7,451 nt of DNA from JALRAP01 sp046340555 (lineage in GTDB: Bacteria > Bacteroidota > Bacteroidia > AKYH767-A > OLB10): contig JBKDSL010000221.1 of the NCBI GenBank assembly GCA_046340555.1, positions 1-7,451 on the forward strand, given 5' to 3'. The notes under the pieces were generated by a model that searched no databases, had not been told where the DNA came from, and saw only the letters and a program-made list of their open reading frames with translations. The translations under genes were made by a program, and so were the position numbers. Positions 1-6,507 of the stretch are shown piece by piece (the first letter of the stretch is position 1; every line of letters starts with the position of its first letter).

Positions 1-916
1 CTCCAACCCAAGGCGCGAAATCGCCTTTAATGCCAATATTGATACTTTGTGGTACAAAGCCTCTTGAAAATTCGTCAGCAGTTCTGGTATCCAATATCAA
101 TGCACCTGAAAGCTCGGCCGCCTGTTCGAATTTCTCTGGACTCATGGCGGTCAAACCTTTCTTCATCACATCGTCTATGCTATCATAACCCTTTTTATTC
201 ATGGCTACATTCAAGGGGAAGTAAGCTGGAGGAGGAAGCAATCCATCTGTAACCGCTTTGATGAAGGCCTCTTTATTCGGCTGGTTCAAAGCATAGTTCA
301 TTTTCTTCTGATTGCCGAGGGTGTCGACGGTTTCCTTCATCATGTTCTTCCCGCAAGCACTACCTGCGCCATGAGCAGGATATACCGTGATTTCATCCGA
401 AAGCGGCATGATTTTGTTCATCAAGCTGTCGTAAAGCAAGCCAGCCAACTCTTCCTGCGTCATGTGTGCAGCTTTCTGAGCAAGATCGGGTCTTCCTACA
501 TCTCCCAAGAACAAAGTGTCGCCACTGAATATGGCGGTGTCTTTACCGTTCTCATCACGCAGCAGGTATGTGGTGCTCTCCATGGTATGACCAGGAGTGT
601 GCAATACTTTAATGGTAACCTTACCGATTTTAAATTCTTGTCCATCGGTAGCGATAATTGCATCGAATTCAGGATTGGCGTTTGGACCATATACAATTGG
701 AGCTCCCGACTTCTTACTCAAGTCCAAATGCCCCGAAACGAAATCGGCATGGAAATGTGTTTCAAAAACATATTTGATTTTCACACCATCCTTTGTAGCG
801 CGGTCGAGATAAGGTTGTACCTCGCGTAAAGGATCAATGATGGCTGCCTCGCCTTCAGAGGTGATGTAGTAAGCACCTTGAGCCAAGCATCCGGTGTATA
901 TCTGTTCTACTTTCAT
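1..916 (-). CDS. Persulfide dioxygenase-like MBL-fold hydrolase fused to rhodanese (3' end cut by window)
   Basis: The frame opens at ATG 914-916 and runs 305 codons without a stop to the left edge, so the C-terminus is missing. Residues 1-200 form a metallo-beta-lactamase fold of the ETHE1/persulfide dioxygenase type: metal motif H54-F-H56-A-D58, then H110 in HTPGH, D133 in SGDTLFLGDVGRPDL, and H182 in YPAHGAGS. From about residue 260 a rhodanese domain begins (LDTRTADEF, then a SINIG stretch); relatives often carry one or two such domains and reach roughly 450-470 residues. No signal peptide is seen, so the protein is probably cytoplasmic. Family role: mononuclear iron enzymes oxidise a low-molecular-weight persulfide with O2 to sulfite, and rhodanese domains move sulfane sulfur. 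Residue 59 is Phe where many MBL enzymes have His (HxHxDH), consistent with a one-metal site. The gene has its own promoter-like region upstream. The family call is firm; the exact substrate is inferred. Confidence 0.88.
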   Translation of the reverse strand, partial: MKVEQIYTGCLAQGAYYITSEGEAAIIDPLREVQPYLDRATKDGVKIKYVFETHFHADFVSGHLDLSKKSGAPIVYGPNANPEFDAIIATDGQEFKIGKVTIKVLHTPGHTMESTTYLLRDENGKDTAIFSGDTLFLGDVGRPDLAQKAAHMTQEELAGLLYDSLMNKIMPLSDEITVYPAHGAGSACGKNMMKETVDTLGNQKKMNYALNQPNKEAFIKAVTDGLLPPPAYFPLNVAMNKKGYDSIDDVMKKGLTAMSPEKFEQAAELSGALILDTRTADEFSRGFVPQSINIGIKGDFAPWVG

Positions 917-968
917 AAGTATAGGTTGATTTGTTTGTGTCTGTATGTGTATTACAACTAAAGTAGCG

Positions 969-997
969 CAAAGTTAGCAGAGTCGCATGTAACCGAA
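969..997 (-). promoter_or_regulatory. Bacteroidota-type promoter for the persulfide dioxygenase gene
   Basis: Read on the minus strand, positions 976-969 give TAACTTTG, an exact match to the TAnnTTTG -7 element of Bacteroidota housekeeping promoters. Seventeen bases upstream lies TTCG (997-994), a poor version of the TTTG -33 element. Transcription would start near 964-962, leaving a leader of about 46-50 nt that is rich in A and C, nearly free of G, and lacks a Shine-Dalgarno sequence. The weak -33 box next to an activator-like palindrome suggests an activator-dependent promoter. It was found by eye and is not experimentally supported. Confidence 0.5.
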
Positions 998-998
998 T

Positions 999-1014
999 AG
1001 TGACATTCATCACA
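999..1014. promoter_or_regulatory. CRP/FNR-family-like operator
   Basis: The plus strand reads AGTGACATTCATCACA, which on the minus strand is TGTGA-N6-TCACT. This matches the CRP-type consensus TGTGA-N6-TCACA at nine of ten defined bases. Its centre (1006.5) lies about 42-44 bases upstream of the predicted start, two bases beyond the weak -33 box. That is the class II activator position for CRP/FNR regulators. Which family member would bind (a CRP, FNR, or nitrosative-stress HcpR type) cannot be read from the sequence. Confidence 0.45.
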
Positions 1015-1078
1015 TTCCGCTTCCATAAATCAGACATCCCAGAAAGGTTATAAATGCTAGATATACAAGAACTTAACG

Positions 1079-2785
1079 CTATCTGAATTGGTAAGAAATT
1101 CCTTGAAGCTGGGTAAGCAAGGTTGCAGGTTGGTCAGTTGCCGTGGCCCGTCCTTCAATTTTCGGAGCAACAGGGGAGTTTTCCTTCAGGTATTGTTCAA
1201 TCACATCATGCATGAACAAGCCCAGTTTTTGGGGCTGTCGAACTTTTTCCATCCGGCAAATCACGTCATCTGGGTCACCTTCTCGTTCACACGCGATAAT
1301 GCTGTAATCACGTTTCATATCGAGGTCTTGTCCACCTATTTTCACGCTATTGACTCGACTACCGAATTCGTTGCCGATGGTGAAATTCACTTCCATGCCA
1401 TTGTAACGTACAAACCATCCGCCAAAGCGTTTGGATGGATCCTTGGCGAATGCATTTTGAAGTTCCTTCTCCAGCCAATCCCAAATCTGAGCACCAGTCA
1501 CCCAACCGGTCTTCACTTCACTATTAACGGGCAACATGTTCCATAAAAACTCCTTGGTGATTTCGGCTTGTCCGGTTTTAGGATCCACATTCAGTGGCTG
1601 ACAGAAACGGAAGCCGTTCGACAATGCCACATCGGGTTTGAACTTCCACATAATTGCATCGGTTATGAGGTTGTCCATGGGCGATTCCATTACAAAATAC
1701 CGCACCAGTGGTGTGGTACTGATGCCGATGACTTTTTTCAATTCACGGAACGGCTCTGCCGCTTGGTTGATCATTTTTTGCATTTCCGCATCCGCGGGAT
1801 ATTGAACGGGATCAACATCGAGCAACTGGTATCCTATGTGGATGAGCTTTCCTTTTTCAAATTGCAGGTCGATTTTACCCATGAAGGAGCCGAAGGCGCC
1901 ACATTCTACAACTTTACAGTACTTGGCTTGGATGGGTTCGCGCACGCGTTCATGCGTGTCGGCTCCAATGATGAGGTCAACACCTTCGCAAACGGGGTTG
2001 TTGGCCAATCCGACTTGCTGCGCTAGACCCATGTGAGTGGCAAGAATTACAGCGGCACAACCTTCGTTTTCACGCAACATCTCCACATATTTTTTAACGC
2101 TCTTATCCGCATGCTCGAATGTTAAACCTTCGCTGTAGGCTGGTGACTGTCTTTTCGGGATGAGGTGGTCGGTGTAACCGATGAATCCGATCTTCACACC
2201 ATTAATGTATTTGATCCAATAGGGAGGGTACACCAACTCACAACCAGGCATGTTTTCCGATTGATGGAACATGTTCGCGCAGATCTTGGCTGCGTTGGAA
2301 TGTCCCATGTCATATAGCATTTTTTTCTTTTTGTACACCACCTCCCAGTTTCCTGGAAGAATGAGGTCGTAACCCATCTTGTTGAAGATGGGGATGAGGG
2401 CTTCGCCTTCGGTCATCGAAGCCACCGCATGTCCATGGAAGAAATCTCCACCGTCGTACAGGATGGTGTTTTGTGGATCCTGTTTGCGGTAATGGTCGAT
2501 CATGGTTTTAAGATGCGCCAATCCACCACGTTTCTTATACACTGGTTTTTCATTTTCCCAGTAAAACTCATCATGCGTATGCAGCTGGGCATGAATGTCG
2601 GCTGTTACCAGGATGGTGACATTATTGGAGTTGCTCGATTTGGTTGTGGCTTCCGCTTCCGAGACAGATGCATTTGCATCAGTAAATTTTGTGATGGGTA
2701 ATAATGCCGCTGTTGCGCTAGCTAAAACAGATTTTTTCAAAAAGTCGCGGCGGTTCGCCTTAGGGTCTTGGTGTTCTTGGCTCAT
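1079..2785 (-). CDS. soxB: SoxB-like thiosulfohydrolase, Tat-exported
   Basis: This 568-residue protein belongs to the metallophosphatase/5'-nucleotidase superfamily, SoxB branch. SoxB hydrolyses a sulfonate from a cysteine-bound S-sulfonate on the SoxYZ carrier, releasing sulfate in the periplasm. The N-terminus has a twin-arginine signal (N11-RRDFLKKS, then an Ala/Leu-rich stretch), so export is folded and metal-loaded. Visible motifs are D63-I-H65, DGGD (111-114), G145-N-W-E148, T250-H251-M-G, and G274-A-D-T-H278. The C-terminal domain includes SNGFRF (389-394), a GG before the R-x-NGMEV segment, and GGQDLD (484-489). Length matches SoxB (about 560-600). Trp147 sits where 5'-nucleotidases have the catalytic His of GNHE, as in SoxB (GHWE). 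Asp276 replaces the first His of GHxH. I chose ATG 2783-2785: the longer frame would start at TTG 2810-2812 inside the porin gene. The porin stop lies 10 bases upstream, implying co-transcription. No soxYZ or soxXA is in the window. Confidence 0.8.
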   Translation of the reverse strand: MSQEHQDPKANRRDFLKKSVLASATAALLPITKFTDANASVSEAEATTKSSNSNNVTILVTADIHAQLHTHDEFYWENEKPVYKKRGGLAHLKTMIDHYRKQDPQNTILYDGGDFFHGHAVASMTEGEALIPIFNKMGYDLILPGNWEVVYKKKKMLYDMGHSNAAKICANMFHQSENMPGCELVYPPYWIKYINGVKIGFIGYTDHLIPKRQSPAYSEGLTFEHADKSVKKYVEMLRENEGCAAVILATHMGLAQQVGLANNPVCEGVDLIIGADTHERVREPIQAKYCKVVECGAFGSFMGKIDLQFEKGKLIHIGYQLLDVDPVQYPADAEMQKMINQAAEPFRELKKVIGISTTPLVRYFVMESPMDNLITDAIMWKFKPDVALSNGFRFCQPLNVDPKTGQAEITKEFLWNMLPVNSEVKTGWVTGAQIWDWLEKELQNAFAKDPSKRFGGWFVRYNGMEVNFTIGNEFGSRVNSVKIGGQDLDMKRDYSIIACEREGDPDDVICRMEKVRQPQKLGLFMHDVIEQYLKENSPVAPKIEGRATATDQPATLLTQLQGISYQFR

Positions 2786-2795
2786 GGTTATGGGT

Positions 2796-4196
2796 TTAAA
2801 GTCTGAAATCAAGAATGACGCTCATATTCAACATGTCCGTTTTGTTGTAATAGTATCTTAGGTTATCATATGTTTCGCCTGCATTGATTTTCCAAGCCAA
2901 CAAGGTACGGATTTCAAATCCTTTCAGGAATTTGTCGAATTTATAAGTTGATTCTATGTTCCATTGATGGTATGATGGCATTCCGTATTTGTTGAGGCGG
3001 TAATTTTTCACATCGGGCATTTCATAGTAGCCATAACCCACGCCATGTTTGAATCGTCCGTTTTTTGAGGTGGTGATGGCTTTTGCCATGAAGGCATGAA
3101 CATCTCCGGCCCCTTCGTTTCGTTCGCGTGGCATGAACGTATAAAACAATTCCCTTCCCCATTCGCGAGGCATTAAATAACGACCATCGGTAGTGATTCT
3201 CGTGTAATTCATCGATGCGTCTAGCTTTTTGCTTTTGAAGCCTATTTGAGCACTGAAAGTATTCGAACTACCTCCTTTTGTCATGTAGGTGAGGTTCGGA
3301 TCGCGGTTCCCTCCGTTACGTATTGCATCCTGATGCACCAACATGACTCCTTGGTAGAAAGTGTGATTTTGTGAAATCAATTTTTGTTCTGTTTTTAATT
3401 CCACTATGGCGGTGTTCATCACGTTTTCAAAAAGTCCATCCCAAACATGTATGGTGAATTGCTTGCTTGGTTGGTATTTCACATGTAACATACCAAATCC
3501 GTAGCTGCTGACATTTCCTTCGTAGCCCGATTTTTGGCCATTTTCATTTACTCCTACCGAATAAGTTCCTAGGGAGGACCCAGTGCTGTACCAGTTGTTG
3601 GTGCTTCTTGGTAGAACTTTTCGAATCCAACCTCCCTCTACATAAAACTTCGATGAGTTGGCATATGTTAACCATGCCCCTTCTTCAAGTGTGGGTCGCA
3701 TACGTCCATCCTGTATGTTCATGAATGGAGTATTGATATTGATACGGCCTATGGTCGCTGATACTGCCTTTGTGGAATATTTAAGATACAGCTCTTCCAG
3801 ACGTGATAGGTTTTTCGTGTTTCCCGGTTGAGTGACATCATACATGCCCAACTCATAGCGGTTGTTCAGGTTGGTCAACGGATCGGGTCGGCTGATATCT
3901 GAAGACATTAGCTCAAATATGAAAAAGCCACTCATGCCCAGTTGAAATCCTTTGTATTGTTCTGTTAGCATTCCCATTCCAGCTCCCGTTGCTAGAGTAT
4001 AATCATCCTTCAATGCACCTTCGTTAATGGTTGACATGAAAAAGCTTCGATTATGAACCTGCCATTGGGCATTGACAATATGAGAGCGTAGAGAGTTGGA
4101 GTCGTTCTCCAACAATATTTGTGTGGCTGATTGCTCCTGTGCAGAAACCCAGGAGCAGGTCATGGATAAAACAACTATGATCAGGATGCGCCGCAA
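2796..4196 (-). CDS. OprD-family outer-membrane porin
   Basis: This 466-residue protein has an N-terminal signal peptide (MRRILIIVVLSMTCSWVSA, cleavage likely before QEQ) followed by alternating polar/aromatic segments typical of a beta-barrel. The diagnostic stretch is residues 150-173, GRININTPFMN then QDGRMRP and EG, which matches the GRQ..TPL..D.RM.P..FEG signature of OprD porins. OprD proteins are outer-membrane channels for small, mostly anionic or amino-acid-like solutes. Here the neighbours suggest an oxidised sulfur compound, but that is inferred. The only plausible start is TTG at 4194-4196: there is no upstream in-frame ATG before a stop, and the first internal ATG (codon 12) would destroy the signal peptide. 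It ends 10 bases before the soxB ATG and starts 40 bases after the methyltransferase stop. The last residue is Leu (DFRL) rather than the usual terminal Phe. Confidence 0.82.
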   Translation of the reverse strand: MRRILIIVVLSMTCSWVSAQEQSATQILLENDSNSLRSHIVNAQWQVHNRSFFMSTINEGALKDDYTLATGAGMGMLTEQYKGFQLGMSGFFIFELMSSDISRPDPLTNLNNRYELGMYDVTQPGNTKNLSRLEELYLKYSTKAVSATIGRININTPFMNIQDGRMRPTLEEGAWLTYANSSKFYVEGGWIRKVLPRSTNNWYSTGSSLGTYSVGVNENGQKSGYEGNVSSYGFGMLHVKYQPSKQFTIHVWDGLFENVMNTAIVELKTEQKLISQNHTFYQGVMLVHQDAIRNGGNRDPNLTYMTKGGSSNTFSAQIGFKSKKLDASMNYTRITTDGRYLMPREWGRELFYTFMPRERNEGAGDVHAFMAKAITTSKNGRFKHGVGYGYYEMPDVKNYRLNKYGMPSYHQWNIESTYKFDKFLKGFEIRTLLAWKINAGETYDNLRYYYNKTDMLNMSVILDFRL

Positions 4197-4236
4197 TGCA
4201 AAAGGTGATTTCGGTTGGCTGATTATTGGGGTGATG

Positions 4237-4869
4237 TTAAAAAGATGCTCCGGAATTTAGGAAACTGCAAAACACAAAGTTTTGTATTGTTTGAAAGGGC
4301 GTAACGTGGTTGACTGTTATGCATTTTATTTTTTTGAACAATGAGGCCAACTTGTCGCTAAGCGATTTTTCAGAATATTGTTTGATTTCCAACCCGCTGC
4401 ACTTCTTCGGTCCGCTCTCAGAAAATGTCCCAACAACTATGATGGCGTTTGGTTGGATGGCATTTTTTGCGATTTCAAGGTATTTTGTGACATCTGCTTC
4501 TGTAGTCAGGAAATGAAAAGCTGCACGGTCGTGCCAAAAGTCATATTTTTCTGTTGGATTGAATTCGACAATGTCTGAGACAATCCACTTTACTTTTTCT
4601 GCGCGATTTCCTAATCGTTGTTTGGCTTTTTCTATTGCTTTTTCAGATATGTCCAGAACAGTTAAATCTTCATATCCCAAATCCAGCAAATGGTCAACTA
4701 GAAGGCTGTCACCTCCTCCCACATCAATTATTTTTGCCGATTTAGGAATATGAAACTCATGTATGAAATATAAGGAAGTTTCTGGTTTTGGTTGGAACCA
4801 ACTTACATCTTTTAACTCCTTGGTTTCATAAATATGATTCCAATGATTTTTTCTTTCGTTTTTTTCCAT
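4237..4869 (-). CDS. Class I SAM-dependent methyltransferase
   Basis: This 210-residue soluble protein starts at ATG 4867-4869. It shows the Rossmann SAM-binding pattern: motif I D49-VGGGDSLL, acidic D73 in VLDIS at the end of strand 2, D99 in SDI, and a family-specific FWHDRAAFHFLT block (111-122). A later segment, GPKKCSGL (153-160), contains a conserved-looking Cys157. The N-terminal HWNHIYETK and SWFQPKPETSL segments are typical of a family of small bacterial methyltransferases whose substrate is generally unassigned. A thiol or other sulfur or chalcogen species is an attractive guess from context only. The gene is noticeably AT-richer (sampled lines about 32-37% GC) than the soxB, porin and tsdA genes (about 45-55% in sampled lines), with many Lys codons, which hints at separate acquisition. 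It is likely translated from the same mRNA as the porin and SoxB genes. Confidence 0.85.
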   Translation of the reverse strand: MEKNERKNHWNHIYETKELKDVSWFQPKPETSLYFIHEFHIPKSAKIIDVGGGDSLLVDHLLDLGYEDLTVLDISEKAIEKAKQRLGNRAEKVKWIVSDIVEFNPTEKYDFWHDRAAFHFLTTEADVTKYLEIAKNAIQPNAIIVVGTFSESGPKKCSGLEIKQYSEKSLSDKLASLFKKIKCITVNHVTPFQTIQNFVFCSFLNSGASF

Positions 4870-4884
4870 GATGATGTAATTGTG

Positions 4885-4922
4885 AAACTGAAGTTAAACT
4901 TTCGCGGTATGGGTTTCAGTTT
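4885..4922. repeat. Inverted repeat in the leader of the methyltransferase gene
   Basis: Perfect 8-bp arms, AAACTGAA (4885-4892) and TTCAGTTT (4915-4922), are separated by 22 bases. An 11-bp near-palindrome, AAGTTAAACTT (4891-4901), overlaps the left arm. The structure ends 15 bases before the methyltransferase ATG, so it could be an operator or an mRNA hairpin near the ribosome binding region. There is no U-tract and no recognisable TAnnTTTG promoter in this gap. It could be chance in AT-rich DNA. Confidence 0.3.
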
Positions 4923-4940
4923 AAATATTCAATGTTCTTT

Positions 4941-4980
4941 GGTAACCGGTGATTATCTTATTTGCCACCTGCCGATTACC
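4941..4980 (-). terminator. Stem-loop just downstream of tsdA
   Basis: On the minus-strand RNA, GGUAAUCGG (plus positions 4980-4972) can pair with CCGGUUACC (4949-4941): nine base pairs including one U-G wobble, around a 22-nt loop. It begins five bases after the tsdA stop codon. The sequence following it (AAAGAACAUUG) has no U-run, so it is not a textbook intrinsic terminator. It may be a partial terminator, a processing site or a 3' stabiliser that sets tsdA apart from the downstream methyltransferase-porin-soxB genes. Confidence 0.35.
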
Positions 4981-4985
4981 AATTG

Positions 4986-6065
4986 CTACTTCTTGATCGG
5001 CTCCAGCTCTTTCCGCTTCTTTACAATGGGTTTGAACGGACCGAACTTGTGTTGGTCCTCCGAAACTCCGTCGTGGAAAGGACCGTAGGGATGATCGACC
5101 GGTTTCTCTTTTATTTTAGGCCAGTCTTTGCGTATGTCTTTGGTGGGCCTTGTTTGTGAATTCACATAGGCGGCTATATCCCAAGCTTCCTCATCGGTCA
5201 ATTTTGGGCTGTCGTGTGCAACGCCTTGGGGCATGTTGTACTTGATATACTTAGCCATATTGGATAACCTATATAATCCGGCTCCTACGTTGAAGCTATT
5301 TGAACCCCATAAAGGAGGGAAGGTGAACCCTGATGAGTCGGCATTCCACATACCTTGTCCTGTGGTTGTATGGCAAGAGACGCAATGTTTCTCATAACCG
5401 GATTTGCCTTTTACAGGGTCAGCGGCACGATCAAGAAATGCAAGCTCTTTCAAACCTGAACCAGCGGCTTTCTCTCCCTTTTTGACATCCTTACCCAGCC
5501 AGTTTATGTATGCCACGATGGCCTCCATTTCTTTCGAACCCGAATCGGGAGCTGTCCCATTCAAGCTCCGCTCAAAGCAATCCGTCACACGCTTGTAGAT
5601 GTTTTCAATGGTTCCGGAGCGGGGACGGTATCTCGGATAAGTGGCGAACACGGATCCGTAGTTGTTGCCGAATACACGAGTGCCAGCATCCAAGTGGCAA
5701 TTCTGACAATTCATGCCGTTGATGGCATTAGCCTTTATAATGCCTTTCGGTCCGAAATATTTGGAAGTGTTTGCAATGAGGTCCTTGCCAAGCAGTATTT
5801 GTTCTTTTGCTGGATTTCCTTCCAGTGATGAGATGTCCGGCGCATGCCAAAAAGTGTCTTTAATAGCTTCCTGCTTTTCAGGTGCTATGTTTGTTGCAGA
5901 GACCTCAGGCCCCTTTTCAAAAACCCATGTTCCCTTGCCGGTATATGCGATGTAGCTGAATAGCATCATCACCAGCAACACCAATCCACTGATGACCTTT
6001 ATCATCAAACCAACGGTTTTGCCAAGAGATTTTATTTGGTCGTCAAGCTCTGGTTTTTGTTGCAT
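4986..6065 (-). CDS. tsdA: Membrane-anchored dihaem cytochrome c, TsdA-type thiosulfate dehydrogenase
   Basis: This 359-residue protein has two cytochrome c domains. Haem 1 is bound by C120-Q-N-C123-H124, and Cys163 (in DCFERSLNG) corresponds to the cysteine that ligates haem 1 in TsdA (Cys96 in Allochromatium vinosum). The segments TYPRYRPRSG and EMEAIVAYINWLG are also TsdA-like. Haem 2 is bound by C228-V-S-C231-H232, with Met278 (NMPQG) as probable distal ligand. TsdA joins two thiosulfates into tetrathionate, or runs in reverse, in the periplasm. Unlike the soluble A. vinosum enzyme, residues 17-43 form a hydrophobic helix with no evident cleavage site, so the protein is probably anchored in the inner membrane. 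A Lys/Pro-rich tail (about 303-359) follows haem 2. ATG 6063-6065 is chosen over a TTG four codons upstream. The gene starts 19 bases after the upstream YeeE stop and so is likely in the same operon. Catalytic direction is not determined by sequence. Confidence 0.82.
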   Translation of the reverse strand: MQQKPELDDQIKSLGKTVGLMIKVISGLVLLVMMLFSYIAYTGKGTWVFEKGPEVSATNIAPEKQEAIKDTFWHAPDISSLEGNPAKEQILLGKDLIANTSKYFGPKGIIKANAINGMNCQNCHLDAGTRVFGNNYGSVFATYPRYRPRSGTIENIYKRVTDCFERSLNGTAPDSGSKEMEAIVAYINWLGKDVKKGEKAAGSGLKELAFLDRAADPVKGKSGYEKHCVSCHTTTGQGMWNADSSGFTFPPLWGSNSFNVGAGLYRLSNMAKYIKYNMPQGVAHDSPKLTDEEAWDIAAYVNSQTRPTKDIRKDWPKIKEKPVDHPYGPFHDGVSEDQHKFGPFKPIVKKRKELEPIKK

Positions 6066-6084
6066 GCTATCAATCAATATTTAG

Positions 6085-6498
6085 TTAGTGTGGCAATTTG
6101 TCTTTAACCATTCCGTAAATATAGGTGCCTATGATTGCAAACAGAAAAACTACAATCATGCTGAGGTAACCATACCCGATATTTACCACCATTGGGCCTG
6201 GACATGCACCGGAAAGTGCCCAACCTAAGCCGAAAATCGTGCCCCCGCCGATATATCTGAAAATAGCTTTCTCCTTAGGGAAAAAGTTAATTGGATTTCC
6301 TTTGAAGTCGCGTATATGGTACTTTTTTATCAAATACACTCCCAATACCCCAAGTGTTACGGCTGTTCCAATGATCCCGTACATGTGGAAGGATTGGAAT
6401 CGGAACATTTCCTGTATTCGGAACCAAGAGAATGCTTCGGACTTTGCCATTACGATTCCGAACACGATACCTGCAATGATGAATTTTAGATGTTTCAT
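6085..6498 (-). CDS. YeeE/YedE-family sulfur-compound transporter, second half (DUF6691-like)
   Basis: This 137-residue membrane protein has about four hydrophobic helices (roughly 5-20, 40-57, 82-98, 111-130). The signature GWALSGACPGPMV (92-104) carries the single Cys99. This is the C-terminal-half motif of YeeE/YedE proteins, in which conserved cysteines pass thiosulfate or sulfane sulfur through the inner membrane, as in the thiosulfate importer TsuA. In many Bacteroidota the transporter is split into two half-length genes, and the partner is immediately upstream (stop 9 bases before this ATG at 6496-6498). Tight spacing to both neighbours supports one operon. The family assignment is strong; the transported species (thiosulfate, persulfide or another sulfur compound) is inferred from the family and neighbours. 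Confidence 0.85.
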   Translation of the reverse strand: MKHLKFIIAGIVFGIVMAKSEAFSWFRIQEMFRFQSFHMYGIIGTAVTLGVLGVYLIKKYHIRDFKGNPINFFPKEKAIFRYIGGGTIFGLGWALSGACPGPMVVNIGYGYLSMIVVFLFAIIGTYIYGMVKDKLPH

Positions 6499-6507
6499 TT
6501 TGGTTTA

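Noticed and set aside
371..829. Plus-strand open frame of 152 codons
   Set aside because: It is antisense to the metallo-hydrolase frame, which has intact HxHxD, HTPGH and SGDTLF motifs; the plus-strand translation shows no recognisable domain.
931..952. GT-rich tract on the plus strand as a simple repeat
   Set aside because: It is irregular, with no fixed unit, and is better explained as the A/C-rich untranslated leader of the minus-strand gene.
1088..2036. Plus-strand open frames opposite soxB
   Set aside because: They are shadows of the SoxB-like frame; no domain, signal or plausible gene context.
1079..2785. Ordinary 5'-nucleotidase identity for the SoxB-like gene
   Set aside because: GNWE lacks the catalytic His of GNHE, and the C-terminal blocks (GG before NGMEV, GGQDLD) and sulfur-gene neighbours fit SoxB better, though a related activity is not excluded.
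2786..2812. Longer SoxB-like protein starting at TTG 2810-2812
   Set aside because: The extra nine residues overlap the end of the porin gene and add nothing before the Tat signal; ATG 2783-2785 places the RR motif at residues 12-13.
4870..4940. Dedicated promoter for the methyltransferase gene
   Set aside because: No TAnnTTTG element with a TTG box at suitable spacing was found on the minus strand; the best match (TAACTTCA) lacks the key TTTG.
4971..5001. GCCGAT/ATCGGC inverted repeat spanning the tsdA stop
   Set aside because: Only six pairs around a 19-base loop, and it competes with the stronger nine-pair stem at 4941-4980.
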